DNA of 64,000 nucleotides from Forficula auricularia (GCA_024734495.1 JALMQS010000887.1:2513986-2577985); one strand, 5' to 3'; positions 33,441-44,607 are shown, counted from the stretch's first letter. Notes: generated by a model from the letters alone, not told the origin. Numbers and translations are program-made.

Positions 33441-33900
33441 ATTATTTAAATTTTTAAAATTTGCATGTTGTTTAAATGGACCGTTACACTTCAGGATTTA
33501 ATTTTCCCATTTCGATCTTTTGATAAATCCTGATGATACTTATTTGTACGAAAGTTTGACACCTAATTCTTGAGAAAATATAAAGTTTTATAAATTGTCT
33601 AAAACTTTGGAGGTTGATTAGTTTATTAGAACATTTTGAAATAAACCACATTATGCACTGTTTAATTAAAAAAACTAACGAATTTACACAAATCCAAATA
33701 AACAACGTTTTCGATAAAATCTATGATCGTTTTCAAGTATGTGATGCCACGGCGATTCAGGCCTCCACGGTGATTTTTAAAAACGATCACAGATGAAATG
33801 ATCAGAACATCGTGTATTTAGGTATATTAAACAGTGAATAATGTGGTTTATTTTAAAAAGTTCTAATAACAATTTATGAATCTTAGTAAGTACTTACTGA
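33441..33900. other. Spacer, nothing recognised
   Basis: Overlapping 60-73 codon frames on both strands have no recognisable similarity. CACGGCGATTCAGGCCTCCACGGTGATTTT (shown here only in part as GGCGATTCAGGCC) is a GC-richer island near 33750-33775. Confidence 0.35.
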
Positions 33901-33904
33901 TATA

Positions 33905-34374
33905 CAGTGCGGTGCAAAAAAATCGAGGCACCAGTAAAAATATCAAATCATTTTATATTTTTTATTATTTTTTGAACTGAAAAACAGCTTATTGAAAGTG
34001 TGGTTGCCACTTGTCGTTGACTTAGCCCTTGATTAATTAGGCACACAATTTGAACTGCTTGAACTTCAGAAATATATCCATTTTGTATATTTTATCTTTC
34101 TATCAATGATAGCTTAATTCAAAATGATTCAATATATTGATGTTTCAAATGGAATTTGATCTTTTATTAAAACTTTATTTAAATGTAAACTGGATATTGA
34201 GAAAATATGATAATTTGTAATTATATCTTTTAATTTAATTTAATTTTTTTCTTTAATAAATTTCAAAAATTATCAATAATATTTATTGAATATGCTAGTT
34301 TAAGGGTTAATGGAACAAATTATACACGGTTATTTGTAAAAATTTGCTATTTAATAAAGTTTTTGCACTCACAG
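33905..34374 (-). mobile_element. Tc1-like deletion derivative, copy 3
   Basis: The left terminus, CAGTGCGGTGCAAAAAAATC, follows TA and is the best-preserved end of the family. The minus-strand interior keeps the transposase start region with the same internal deletion as the other copies. The right terminus is cut within GTTTTTG. It sits between the two segmental duplicates. Confidence 0.75.
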
Positions 34375-34424
34375 TGGATTATCATTTTATCTGCGGATGC
34401 ATTATATTTTTGTTGCTTTTGCGA

Positions 34425-34765
34425 AAAAAATTTACTCATCAAAATCAAAATCCTGAAAAATTTAATGTACACCTCAAAAAAAGAAAGTTCCTAGTTGCAA
34501 ATATTCAATCCTTTTTCATTCTAATAGCATCTCTTTTAAAATATATGTCAATTGGAAACAACAAAGAAATAAATATGCGTATTTTTTGTTTTGATTTTAA
34601 AATGACCCTTTATCCGCTTTTTTTTGACGGTTTCCTTGAATTTGTGAAATCGTTCATTTGAAAAGAATTCAATAGAATATAAATACCATGGATCGTTTCC
34701 TTGTTTGCGTTCTAAATATTTCCCACCCACACACAGGAAAATGTACATATAATTTATTACATTCA
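34425..34765 (+). repeat. Segmental duplicate, copy 2
   Basis: Partner of 32925-33275, about 1.5 kb downstream in the same orientation, beginning at ACTCATCAAAATCAAAATCC and ending near AATTTATTACAT. A GT microsatellite begins just to the right (34807-34819). Confidence 0.6.
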
Positions 34766-34829
34766 ATGTGCATGCATAAATGTCTATTTGTAAGTGAGTG
34801 CGTGCGTGTGTGTGTGTGTGTTCTAGAAA

Positions 34830-35110
34830 ACCCCAGGTAACTGTACTTTTCCCCCCTCGAATGATTTTTTTCCTCTATATAATTTTTTTGTCTTAAGGGG
34901 ATGTTTTTCGATCAAGGTGCCGTTCTCGACCCCAATCTCGAAAGGGACAGACAGACAGACACGTGCAGACCCACACCCGGAAGAGGAGGTTCAATTTCTC
35001 ATCTCCGTCTCTTTTCTTCTTCCATGCAGCTGACGGACTTGACCACGAACCAACGCTCCTAGTTCCCATCTGAAGACTATTGGATCCTATCTTTCACTGA
35101 TAGAGGGTCT
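34830..35110 (+). other. GC-richer unique block with an acceptor-like site
   Basis: After a pyrimidine tract, CTTTTCTTCTTCCATGCAG (ending about 35030) is a good 3' splice site. The next frame opens as DGLDHEPTLLVPI then stops, which could be a terminal exon with a short coding end. A GACA microsatellite (34948-34961) lies upstream. Supported by the splice-like site and composition only. Confidence 0.25.
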
Positions 35111-36095
35111 CATTCGAATCCACTATTTTCTAGCGGTTCTTTTTTTTCAATCCCCTCTCTCTTAATTTGAAGTTGGTTTTTTTTCTATTCTTTTCTATCT
35201 CTTTATTTCATTTGTTTTGATTATTTTCTACGACGTTTTGATTACGTGAATCCAACGGTATGTTGGAAATTACGGATGAATTTACTTAGATATTGTGAAT
35301 AGAATAACAAGTACCTAAATAATTATAATTGCTGAAATGAATTATAGTGGATTTTTTTTTGTTATTTCGCGTGCCGATAAAGATAAAAATATTATAATAT
35401 ATGTACCTACCTATATATGTAGATAGATAGGCACAGATATTATCCCAAACTTAAAATAATCTTCCGTGAAGTTCGGTTAATCGATGTTTCATCATCTTAA
35501 CTCGTAACTGGACTTGGAGAAAGAATGAAAAAAAAATGAATAGGGATTTTTGTACCGTTCGGTCATTAAAAAAAAACAAAAATAATAATAAATAATTGAA
35601 TAAAACAAAAGCTTATAAATTTTTGATATTTTGAATAGTCTAAATATAAATTGATTGTAGGAAATTTAATTTTTCTTGATGCCCATGAATCTATTTGTTA
35701 AGGATGGAGTATACATGTGCTTGTTCGGTTGTCTACCCCTAAGGGGCTTACATAACGTTTAGTGGAAACTTTTGCAATAGATAAAAAAATAGATATATTA
35801 TACATAATTAAATCTGATCTTACATCCAAGTGAGTGATAATCGACTTTAATAATTATATAGGTAATACATTTTGTTGTAAAGTTATTTTCGGTTTTTCGA
35901 TCATTGAGATTGAGCCTGCGACAAATTTGACGACATACCCTGAATCACATAGACATGTTGTAAATATCACTGTTTTGTCTCAAGAAACATTTAAATGCAA
36001 AGATCAGCAAAAATTTAAATTTATTTTCTGGACGGATACCAACCATACTTCCCAATATTTCGTAGGTATAACATTTAAAAAAATATAAAATTCTA
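35111..36095. other. AT-rich spacer, nothing firmly recognised
   Basis: A pyrimidine-rich segment at 35120-35220 and a GC-richer piece at 35700-35760 have no assignable structure. The 84-codon plus frame 35834-36088 is unrecognised. Confidence 0.35.
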
Positions 36096-36330
36096 ATTAA
36101 ATTGAAAGCTTTTTGCAGAGGGTAGCAGAATTTTTATATATTGAAGGAGACAATAAAAGAGTGTCTTCTTCTGGAATTAAAAATTTTATTTATAACGACA
36201 CTATAGTTTCGAGGGCTTTGCCCTCTTCATTAGTCTATTACAATTGATTCACAGGAGTTATTGTATGAATGGAAAGTTATAAATAAAATGTATAATTCCA
36301 GCAGAAGACAGACTTTTATTGTCTCCTTCA
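36096..36330 (-). mobile_element. Foldback element FB-A copy 3
   Basis: The tail lies on the left and the arm end GTCTCCTTCA on the right. It is flanked by a 13-bp duplication, ATATAAAATTCTA (36083-36095 and 36331-36343). The left-arm hammerhead has CUAAUGA and GUG in place of CUGAUGA and GUC, and the right arm has lost the motif, so this copy should be inactive. Confidence 0.8.
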
Positions 36331-36424
36331 ATATAAAATTCTAGGTTGGTTTCATAAAAATAAAAGACAAAATACTTATTATATTTCAGGGAATGAGCCC
36401 ATATTCAGGAGTTTAAAGAGAAAA

Positions 36425-36806
36425 CGTTTTCTCTTTAATTTTTGAATTTTTTGAAAAAAAAATAAGTAAAATCAAATTAAAAGATACAATTACAAATTAT
36501 CATCCTTTCTCAATATTATTTTACATTTCAATAAAGTTTTAAATAAAAGATGAAATTTCATTTGAAATATCAATAAAATGAATAATTTTGAATTAAGAAT
36601 CATTGATAGAAAGATAAAATATATACAAAATGGATATTTCTCAAGTTCAAGCAGTTCAAATTGTGTGCCTAATCAATCAAGGGCTAAGTCAACGACAAGT
36701 GGCAAGTATACTTGCAATAATATATGTGGTTACTTGTAAAAAAATTAGAAATGATTTACTATTTAAAAAAGTTTTTATTGTGGCTCGATTTTTTCACACC
36801 TCTATA
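36425..36806 (+). pseudogene. Tc1-like transposase start, deletion derivative copy 4
   Basis: From the ATG at 36630 it reads MDISQVQAVQIVCLINQGLS and on to QRQVAS, then diverges into the right terminus, GTTTTTATTGTGGCTCGATT. It is the least eroded version of this N-terminal DNA-binding segment in the window. The catalytic domain is absent. Confidence 0.75.
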
Positions 36807-38110
36807 TATATCTACATATATTCATTTTTTTTATTTTTTGGAAAATTAACCACCCTTCTCTTAACTTTAAACTCATAGCATATGTATTCTATATAAAATT
36901 GATGTATATTTTTAATGTCTCTCTATATAATCGCCTAATCAATCCTTTCTGCAGCTTAATCAGTCAGAAAGATCTTCTTAGAAGCCTCCTCTCAAATAAA
37001 CTTTGTATTTTTTTTTCACCTGGACCAAAGAAACGTGGCTAAGTTAAGGATCACATTCGGGTTCTTCGACCTCTCAGAAAAAGATTAAAAAATATTCCCA
37101 TCCCGCTTGCTCTCTGTCTGGATCTAAATTAACTGTTTTTTTTTAATTCTTCAAATTTAATGCATATTGAAATTTTTACATTTACAATATCATTAGCATA
37201 TTTAATTACAAGTGAGGAATTTTCAAATTTTCAATTTTAATATAAAATTGGATTAATTTTTCTTTATTTTAAAAATTACAAAAAAAAGTTAAATTATTTA
37301 TTAGTAATAAATAATATTGATAATATTGAAAATTAACATCTTGATAGATATTTTTTTCATCTAATATATTAATCTAAAATTTCTTGCTTTTTTTCTCCAG
37401 GCTGTACGGAAATAATCAATAAAATTAACCATTTTTTTTTATTTCGTTCATTTTAAACCTTTAAGGCCCCCCACCCCCACTCCCCATTTCCAATCAAGTT
37501 GATCTTTTTCAATAAATTTTATTTTTTATATAAATAATATAGAGATTTTAATTTACCTGAAAATATATTATTTGCATAACTACTTGGTTCTGATTATGAA
37601 ACACCAAGTGATTATCATTTGGATAGTTTTGAATGTAAGGTGAAGAAAACATTTTGTGGTTTTTTGATGATGGTTTTTTTCTTAATTAAATCATGAAAAA
37701 TATATTAAATAATCAATTTTTTTGAATATTTATTAAGACTTTAGCGATCTGATTCATAATAACATGACCACAAAACCTCAATAAATAGATCAAGGCATTT
37801 TATGAAAATTGAAGTTTTATTTCCATAAATCTAAATTAACTGAAGAAGCAGCGATTTTTTTTTTTGAAATGGTGGGTGCTCTCATTTGTATAACAATGAA
37901 TTGGATTAGTTGACAAATTTAGAAGATCGTTGACATAGATAGGGAAGATCGTGGGGGAGGGACCCTCAGAAATTCAAGCATTAGTAGATATAGATGGAAG
38001 AGAGTATTATTCAATCAAGCACAACCTTTCAGTTATCTAGAAATATGCAGAGGATGTAGGATAGTTTGAATAATTTTATCAGCATGTAGGGTTCCGGATA
38101 GAGTCTAGAA
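36807..38110. other. AT-rich spacer, nothing recognised
   Basis: A GC-richer stretch at 37015-37135 and C-runs at 37465-37490 lack a frame or splice pair. The remainder is AT-rich. Confidence 0.4.
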
Positions 38111-38118
38111 CTCTAGAA

Positions 38119-38419
38119 CAACGTTTCTCAAACTTTTTTGAAGTGAGCACTGGGGACCAGTATTTATTTAAGTCAGAACAGTTCTGCGGATCAACTTAAT
38201 CATGATCTCTTCGAATTTATCATTTTTTTATATAAATCTCATAAAATGTCAGTAATGGGAGAAAAAGTGAAAGACGATTCCATGCGTAATTTTCAAACTC
38301 TGAGATTTTTAGCTAGAGGTTGTTTAATAAGCAATTCATTTGATTTTTTTTTTGAAGGACCACAAAGGAAGATTTTGAGAAGCACTTCTGGTCCACGGAC
38401 CATAATTTGAGAAACACTG
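38119..38419. mobile_element. hAT-type MITE
   Basis: The left end, CAACGTTTCTCAAAC, and the right end, TTTGAGAAACACTG, are inverted. The flanks CTCTAGAA (38111-38118) and GTCTGGAA (38420-38427) resemble an 8-bp duplication with two changes. The interior is non-coding, with CTTCTGGTCCACGGACC near the right end. Confidence 0.65.
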
Positions 38420-39415
38420 GTCTGGAACACAGGCCTGGAGCTACATTGTTACACCACTGCACCTGGGGTAGGCTTGTTCTATGGCTGAGATTTGAAAATA
38501 GTGATAAATACACAACATGTTAGCTGTAGATAATTATGAACAGTTGCTCTTTTATTTTTGATTACCTAAGCAAAAATGTTTATTGTATAATACTCTCAAT
38601 TGCTATTTTGTTTAGTTATACACGCATCAAATTTATGTTATCCTTGGTAATAAGATGACAATTTTCGAAATTAAAATCTTATTAAAACATTTATTAACGC
38701 GACAGATATGTTTTCTTGAAGAACCTTTAGTATAAAATCTGTCATTTAACAAAGTGAAATTACTTATTTGTTAATTAACCATAAAAAGGAAAAATCTTGA
38801 TGTAGGTATTCTTACTTTATGGATAATAATAATAATAGTATTTTTACATTTAATGACATAGTCAAGCTGCTGGTACACTATTCCTTTTGTTATTCTTGCT
38901 TAAGCGGCATTAAAGTCTCTTGACATCCTTATTACAATAAACCTGTCCAACTTCCTCAATGAAGTCTCCATCTCTACAGAATATATATTTAACGGTAATA
39001 TATGAATCATATTTAGGATTAATTTCTGAATAAAGGATTAAAATGGTGTGTGTTTGTGTGAACGATGGCTCTGTCTAAAATCGGGGTCTTAATATTTAAC
39101 AAAGAGGACCGTTGGAATCACCGAAACGATTGTCTGATGTTACTCAAGCCTCGAAATTCTTCTGTTCCGTTCATTGACAAACATGTTCTTTGGTCCGCTA
39201 TCTTCCGTCTTTAGTTTCAACCACCCCCACACAGCTATTCTCATCTCACATAACTCTTTCTTTTTTTCTTTTAGATTGTGCCGTGTCCGCTAGTAAGTAG
39301 TGCGTCGGCCACTAAACCTAACAGTGCACTTGATTGTGTCTTAATCAGTGATAGCTCGTATGATGCTTGATGCAAGTGAGGCTCTCCAAAAATGAAAATA
39401 CTTTACAATGTAGGT
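38420..39415. other. Unique sequence around a candidate microexon
   Basis: GC-richer between 39040 and 39380, unlike surrounding repeats. Apart from the microexon candidate at 39275-39292 I see no coding frame. Confidence 0.35.
39275..39292 (+). other. Candidate 18-nt microexon
   Basis: A strong polypyrimidine tract, CTCTTTCTTTTTTTCTTTTAG, ends at 39274 and a donor GTAAGTAG starts at 39293. Between them lies an 18-nt segment, ATTGTGCCGTGTCCGCTA, that would keep frame. Both splice sites are near consensus. It would belong to a plus-strand transcript, opposite to the exon pair at 44710/18107, so it may be chance. Confidence 0.25.
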
Positions 39416-40327
39416 ATATATCGTGGTCACATGGTTAAATACGTCATATAATGTAATACCAGTGAATTTCAGAGAAATATTACAATATCACACTAATATT
39501 ACAATGATATTATTTTAATAATATCGTCGGCTGAGAATTAGAGTGACCTAAGTCCATTTTTAAAAGTTTTTTAACTCTTAATGTAAAAGACTTTCTTTTT
39601 TATAAAATGAACAAAGTTCACTTGGTCCCATAATATTTTTACTTTACCATACAGGATATGGTCAAATATTGTAATCGTGCAGGAAAAAAGTGTTTTTTTA
39701 TTAAACTTTTTTCGAAATATCTCAAAAACGACTGAAACTATTTTGATTAAAAGAATTGGGCGAAACCATGGCAATTCGGTCTACAAAAAAGCCCTAATAA
39801 GTGAACATCGAAAAATTTTTTCGAGATAATAATTGTATTGTCAACATGTCTGTTAGTTAGTTATGTATCTTCTAAAACTCAGTGATATAAATGTACCATG
39901 TCGATTTAAAAACAATGGATTTGAAAACTTCGAACTTCAATTTTTCAAAATAAGGATATGTGGACTTGGATCACTCCAATTCTCAGCTGACGATATTGTA
40001 ATATGCGGAGAAAAATTCCAGCTAATTCCACTATTATTATTTTACAAAATTACAAAATATTCCAATAGGTATTACTAGTACATATGTTAATATTCCAATA
40101 TTTATTTACAATTTTCTCTGAAATACATTGTCATTAAACGATAATATTGGAATAGTTTATTATATTGTAAAATAATAATAGTGGAAGATAGCTGGAAATT
40201 TTCTCCGAAATATTACATATTATTAACATAAAATCATTGTAATATTAGTATTATCTGTAATATTATTTCCCTGAAATTCATTGGCATTACATGATATGAC
40301 GTGTTTCACCATGTGACCATGACATAT
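39416..40327. mobile_element. Large nested inverted repeat
   Basis: Outer arms (39416-39525 and about 40219-40327) start TATATCGTGGTCACATGG and end CCATGTGACCATGACATAT. A second pair, CGGCTGAGAATTAGAGTGAC (39528) with its partner at 39965-39992, lies inside. A third hairpin is formed by GGAGAAAAATTCCAGCTAAT (40005) and its partner near 40180-40205. A fragment of family M sits in the loop. At least three hairpins are stacked. Confidence 0.65.
39640..39862 (+). mobile_element. MITE family M, copy 4 (left fragment)
   Basis: TTTACCATACAGGATATGGT to ATGTCTGTTAGTTAGTTA matches the left 220 bp of the family. It is inserted in, or trapped inside, the loop of the nested inverted repeat. Confidence 0.65.
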
Positions 40328-40727
40328 ACAAACATACATATAGGTCCAGTGAAGCACAGGACTTAAAAGTACAAGGAAATAATAGAAATTAACTCCAGAA
40401 CCAATACCAAATAAACCTTCATATTATTCATAAAACAATACAGGGTGTCTTTTCTAGGTTTTTGGAAATTTTCTTTTTTCGGGGGATAATTTGATTTTTA
40501 ATTATTAATTAAAAATCTCTTAATTAATTTTAATGATTTGATTAATAATATAAAAACACGATGCTTATAAAGTAATTTATAGGGTGTTTATTAATGATTT
40601 TTTTTACTTAAACAGCTTTCAATTAATGATTTGATTAATAATATAAGCAAAGAATATTTATAGGGCTTCATATATGGTGTTTAGAAAGAGGACATCAATT
40701 TTAGGAAAATATTAGTATTTTACTTTT
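40328..40727. other. Spacer with short AT-rich duplications
   Basis: TTAATGATTTGATTAATAAT occurs at 40532 and again at 40623, with similar flanks. Nothing else is recognised. Confidence 0.35.
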
Positions 40728-41500
40728 TATTTTACCATACAGGGAATGGTCAAGTATTGTAATCATGAAAAAAGTGTTGTTTTTTTCGAAATATCTCAAA
40801 ACTGGCAGAAACTATTTTAATTAAAAAAATTGAGCGAAACCATGGCATTTCGATCTACAAAAAGGCCCTAATAAGTGAACATCGAGAAAATTATATTTTT
40901 CGAGATAATTATTGTTTTGTCAAAATGTCTGTTAGTCTGTCTGTTAGTACGTTACCAAATTTTTGTGGACGAGCTAGATCAAAAAGTAGTGTGAATACCA
41001 AATTTCACAGGTAGTTTTGGTGCATTGAGATTAAGAGCTGATTAGATTTTGGTGCATATCGACCCAAAATTAAGGGGGGTGGAGGGGGGTTAAAAATTAA
41101 AAATCTAGGCCATTTGAGCAAACTCAACCAAACTTTGTATACATAATCCGTGGGACCCAGAAGTCTAAAAATCCAAAAACTAACCGCCCAAAATGAGTGA
41201 GGGTATAGGGTCAAAAAACTAAAATATAGGCACTTGTACCAAACTCAACCAAATTTTGTATACATAATCAGTGGACCTCCAGAAGCTAAAAATGCAAAAT
41301 CTAAACGCCCGAAATAGGGGATGAAATTCTAGCCTCTTCTACCAAACTCAACCAAATTTTGTATACAAAATCAGTGGGCCCACAGAAGTCTAAAAATGCA
41401 AAACTAACCCCTCCCCTACATGATTATAAATATTTTTATTAAATATTAAATATAAGTGAGGGGCCAGGTTGTATGGTAAAGCCAAGTGGATGGCCACATC
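40728..41500 (+). mobile_element. MITE family M, copy 5 (most complete)
   Basis: The left terminus, TTTACCATACAGGGAATGGT, and right terminus, GGTTGTATGGTAAAGCCAAG, are both kept. Its right half contains about three units of roughly 110 bp sharing CTCAACCAAA, TTTGTATAC and AGTCTAAAAATGCAAAA (41115-41410), an internal tandem array. Non-coding. Confidence 0.7.
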
Positions 41501-41552
41501 AGAACGTGTCAGTTTATTTATTATTAATATAAATAAACACAAGGGGGAAATC

Positions 41553-41703
41553 GGGTAGCTCAGTCAGCTAACTCGCTGACCTCGCTTCGGCATCGATCGA
41601 TTATGACGATGTTGGAGTGGAGGTCCGGGGTTCGATCCTAGCGTGCTGTCTAAATGGGCTTTGTTCCCGGTGACATTAAATAAATAAAAAAAAAAAAAAA
41701 AAA
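41553..41703 (+). mobile_element. tRNA-derived SINE with poly-A tail
   Basis: The A box, GGGTAGCTCAGTCAGCTAAC, starts near 41551. The B box, GGTTCGATCCT, follows at 41628-41638, and the body ends in AAATAAATAAA and 18 or more A. The boxes and tail are well preserved, suggesting a younger copy than the SINE at 30722. It lies just outside the right end of MITE copy 5. Confidence 0.85.
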
Positions 41704-42480
41704 ATACAAGAATCTTATAAAGAATATTATTAAGTATTTATTAACGTTTTATTCATCTTTAGAATTTTTGGTTGAAAAATGGAAAAAATAAAAAAAACTG
41801 AATGGGGAAGTTCATGAATGATTGTATTTAATGAACTGCAATATATTATATCTTTAGAAATTATTTAACATTTCTCTATTAGAGATCTCTGAATCATAGA
41901 AAAAAAAATAATTGATAAATTCTTAATATTAATAAAAATAATCTAATGATAAATAAATAGAGAACTAGTCTTAATGCATGTTTTTTCAATAAAACAAGAA
42001 TCTTTGTTTAACTCATCACATGTAGAACACGAGTTTCACTTGACACAAGAAATCACTATCAACCGATGTCTAAGATAAAATGCAGCAGAAGGATAACTAA
42101 GGAATTTGAATGGAGGGAGGAAATTGTAGTAGGTTGTAGCAACTCTTGAATTGCATGGAGAAATCGCACACAATTAGAGGCAAGCCATTATTTTTCTTTT
42201 TTTTAACCTATTTCTTTTGCATTAGTGATTTTTTTTGTGGAATAATTTCATTAACTAGTTCATCGTTATTAGATGCTAATGGAATTGGCATACTTCAACT
42301 CTATAGCATCGTTTCTTCGTTTTTTCCTCCTCTTCTTTTTATTATAATTAGCATGATTCATTAATCAAAAATGAGTTCCTATAAGCAATAAGGAACGCAT
42401 TTTCATTACATAATGAAAAAATGTAATATTATCAAATTTTTGTGAATAAAATTCATTAAATTTTATCATTATAATAGTTT
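41704..42480. other. AT-rich spacer, nothing recognised
   Basis: A 72-codon plus frame (42146-42364) is hydrophobic and Phe-rich with no recognisable similarity. No repeats were paired. Confidence 0.4.
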
Positions 42481-42870
42481 TGGGATTCTATATCTCTATC
42501 TTCATCGACCTTCAGACTAAACGGCTTAACCGGTTGACTTGAAAATTGAAACATATTCTTATTAATAAAGTAAAGGGTGTGTAGTTTCACAGTGAATGAA
42601 ATAAAACTCAAAGAGGTTTATACAAACTCAATATATTTCGGATTATTAGTCCATTATCAGGAGTTTACAAGTTAAAACTATATTGAGTTTGTATAAACCT
42701 CTTTGAGTTTTATTTCATTCACTGTGAAACTACACATCCTTTACTTTATTAATTAATATCATGTTTCACCTAAAACCTACACCACTTTACCTAAGTAAAA
42801 AAAATGAAACATATTCTCCTGAGAGGTCAAGTAAACGGTGTGATTCATAAAAAGTAAATTTTTATACCCA
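42480..42870 (+). repeat. Repeat W, interrupted copy
   Basis: It aligns with 6795-6960 on both sides of the foldback at 42560-42804. The homology resumes exactly after the duplicated target (CTCCTGAGAGGTCAAGTAAA). Confidence 0.7.
42560..42804 (+). mobile_element. Foldback FB-F copy 1 with proven empty site
   Basis: A 13-bp duplication, TGAAACATATTCT (42547-42559 and 42805-42817), flanks a palindrome whose arms start AAAGTAAAGGGTGTGTAGTT. The tail ATGTTTCACCTAAAACCTAC lies on the right. The left-arm hammerhead reads CUGAUAA on the minus strand (G8 changed) and the right arm lacks it, so it is probably inactive. The homologous locus at 6860-6895 has no insertion. Confidence 0.9.
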
Positions 42871-43061
42871 GAAAAATATGTTCACCCACCTCTTTTTTTT
42901 TTGCTATTCTTATTTCAAGTTCTAATAACAAAACTCTAATTGAATTTTTCAAAATTTGAACTCTTATAACATTAAATTGAAAATTTTTGTGCCGAGTGTA
43001 GCAAAATTTTTATATATTAAAGGAGACAATAAAAGACTGTGTCTTCTGCTGGAATTATATA

Positions 43062-43370
43062 TCTGGGGGCACGGCAGTGCCCAGCGAAGTTCGATTCGAG
43101 CGGGGATGTGTGCACTGCCAGACTACCCTTTACAGGAAACAACTCAGGCCATTTTGACGCCTCTGTAACTTCGTAATGGAAACCTCTACATGGCTGAAAT
43201 TTTTTTCCAGAATACTGGTCCATAAGCTTAACTAAATTACAAAATTTCATATTTCTACTGTTTATACCATCCAAGTTACAAGAAGCCAAAGATAGGCTTT
43301 TTCGTCACTCACTCACTCACTCACTCACTGACTGACTGACTAAATCACTCATCAAAATTCTAGCGTACTT
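43062..43370. mobile_element. GC-richer repeat with CACT microsatellite (family S)
   Basis: GGGGGCACGGCAGTGCCCAG begins with a GGCACGGCAGTGCC palindrome. A CACT run lies at 43304-43328 and a GACT run follows. It resembles 22340-22565. Nested in FB-A4. The 90-codon minus frame across it is not recognised. Confidence 0.45.
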
Positions 43371-43795
43371 CCGCTAACCCTAGAATACTGAAATTTGGCA
43401 GGCAGGTAGAGTTTGGGGTAAAATTAATGGGAAAAATCAAAAAATCAAAACTTTCCCTTCTTCAGGACGTAAAATGAAGGGGTGAAATTTATAGACTTAA
43501 TTAACATATATAGTACTAAAAATTCAATGAACCTAGAATCCTGAATTTTGGCAGGCAGGTAGAGTTTGGGGTACAATTAATGGGAAAATCCAAAAATCGA
43601 AACTTTCCCTTCTTCGGGACCTAAAATGAAGGGGTGAAAGTTATAGACTTAATTAACATATACTAAAAATTCAATGAGCCTAGAATGCTGAAATTTGGCA
43701 TACTGGTAAAGCTTGACACATTAATAAAGGACGAAATTGAAAAATCGAAACTTTTCCTTCTTCAGGGCCCAAAATGAAGGGGTTAAATTTATAGG
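43370..43795 (+). repeat. Tandem repeat of about 150 bp, almost three units
   Basis: Units marked by AATTTTGGCAGGCAGGTAGA start near 43391, 43544 and 43691, with spacings of about 153 and 147 bp. Each contains CTTTCCCTTCTTC and AAATGAAGGGGTGAAA. The third unit is more diverged. Confidence 0.75.
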
Positions 43796-43799
43796 ATAA

Positions 43800-44405
43800 A
43801 TCCAACTTACAAAAAGAAGTGAAATCTCAACAAAAACACTTGTGTAAAAAAAGGCCAAGTTCGATTAATAAAATCCGTTTGCCAAAAAAAGTAGTGAGAT
43901 CTAATGTGCTGCCAAGTTCAACATCATCAATTTATTAAAGGAGTCGAGAATATATTAGTAACTTCAATTAAAAGGCATGTTTTTCATTTCACATGTCCCT
44001 CTATATTTTTATTGATTTCACATTTTTAGTTGAAATTATTTTCATAAAACTTGGCTTTTACGCAATATTATGTATGTCACGAATTACTACTTACCATATC
44101 ATGGGATCTTAATAAGAAGGGAGTGGTGGAGGCCCTATCAAACAATATTAATAAAAATTTAATGCGTAAAAGCCAAGTTTTATGAAAATAATTTCAGCTA
44201 AAAATGTGAAATCAATAAAAAATATAGAGGGACATGTGAAATGAAAAACATGCGTTTTAATTGAAGTTACTAATATATTCTCGACTCATTTAATAAATTG
44301 ATGATGTTGAACTTGGCAGCACATTAGATCTCACTACTTTTTTGGCAAACGGATTTTATTAATCGAACTTGGCCTTTTTTTACACAAGTGTTTTTGTTGT
44401 GATAA
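43800..44405. mobile_element. Foldback FB-C, copy 2 (long arms)
   Basis: Arms of about 240 bp (43835-44075 and 44165-44400), from CTCAACAAAAACACTTGTGT to GAAATTATTTTCATAAAACT, are nearly perfect complements across a 90-bp loop. Outer sequences match the shorter FB-C at 21713. The arms are so alike that the hairpin is either young or maintained by conversion. Confidence 0.8.
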
Positions 44406-44539
44406 ATATATATAATTCCAGCAGAAGACTCTTTTATTGTCTCTTTCAATACTTGATAACATTAATCACAAAAATATAAGTTTGAACAGCTTCATTACTG
44501 GTAAATATAAGTTGTTTTTTCTATATAAATTATATTTTG

Positions 44540-44547
44540 CATATATA

Positions 44548-44606
<59 letters not shown>
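44540..44606. repeat. TA microsatellite
   Basis: About 60 bp of nearly uninterrupted TA/GTATA repeats. It creates the Tyr/Ile-only stretch of a 65-codon chance frame. Confidence 0.9.

Positions 44607-44607
<1 letters not shown>

Larger units (their letters stand above)
42976..44452 (-). mobile_element. Foldback element FB-A copy 4, filled by other elements
   Basis: The tail (42976-43018, complement of the GTAGCAGAATTTT-type segment) and outer left arm AAAGGAGACAATAAAAGACT are at one side. The matching right arm, ATTCCAGCAGAAGACTC, ends at 44452. ATAACATTAA flanks both sides (from 42966 and from 44456). The middle, including both hammerheads, is replaced by about 1.35 kb of other repeats. Confidence 0.7.

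Noticed and set aside
34344..34661. A 105-codon membrane protein on the plus strand
   Set aside because: It starts inside a Tc1 derivative terminus. The duplicate at 32925 has indels that do not keep the frame.
43017..43289. A 90-codon minus-strand gene
   Set aside because: The frame spans an FB-A arm and the family S repeat and has no domain or splice support.
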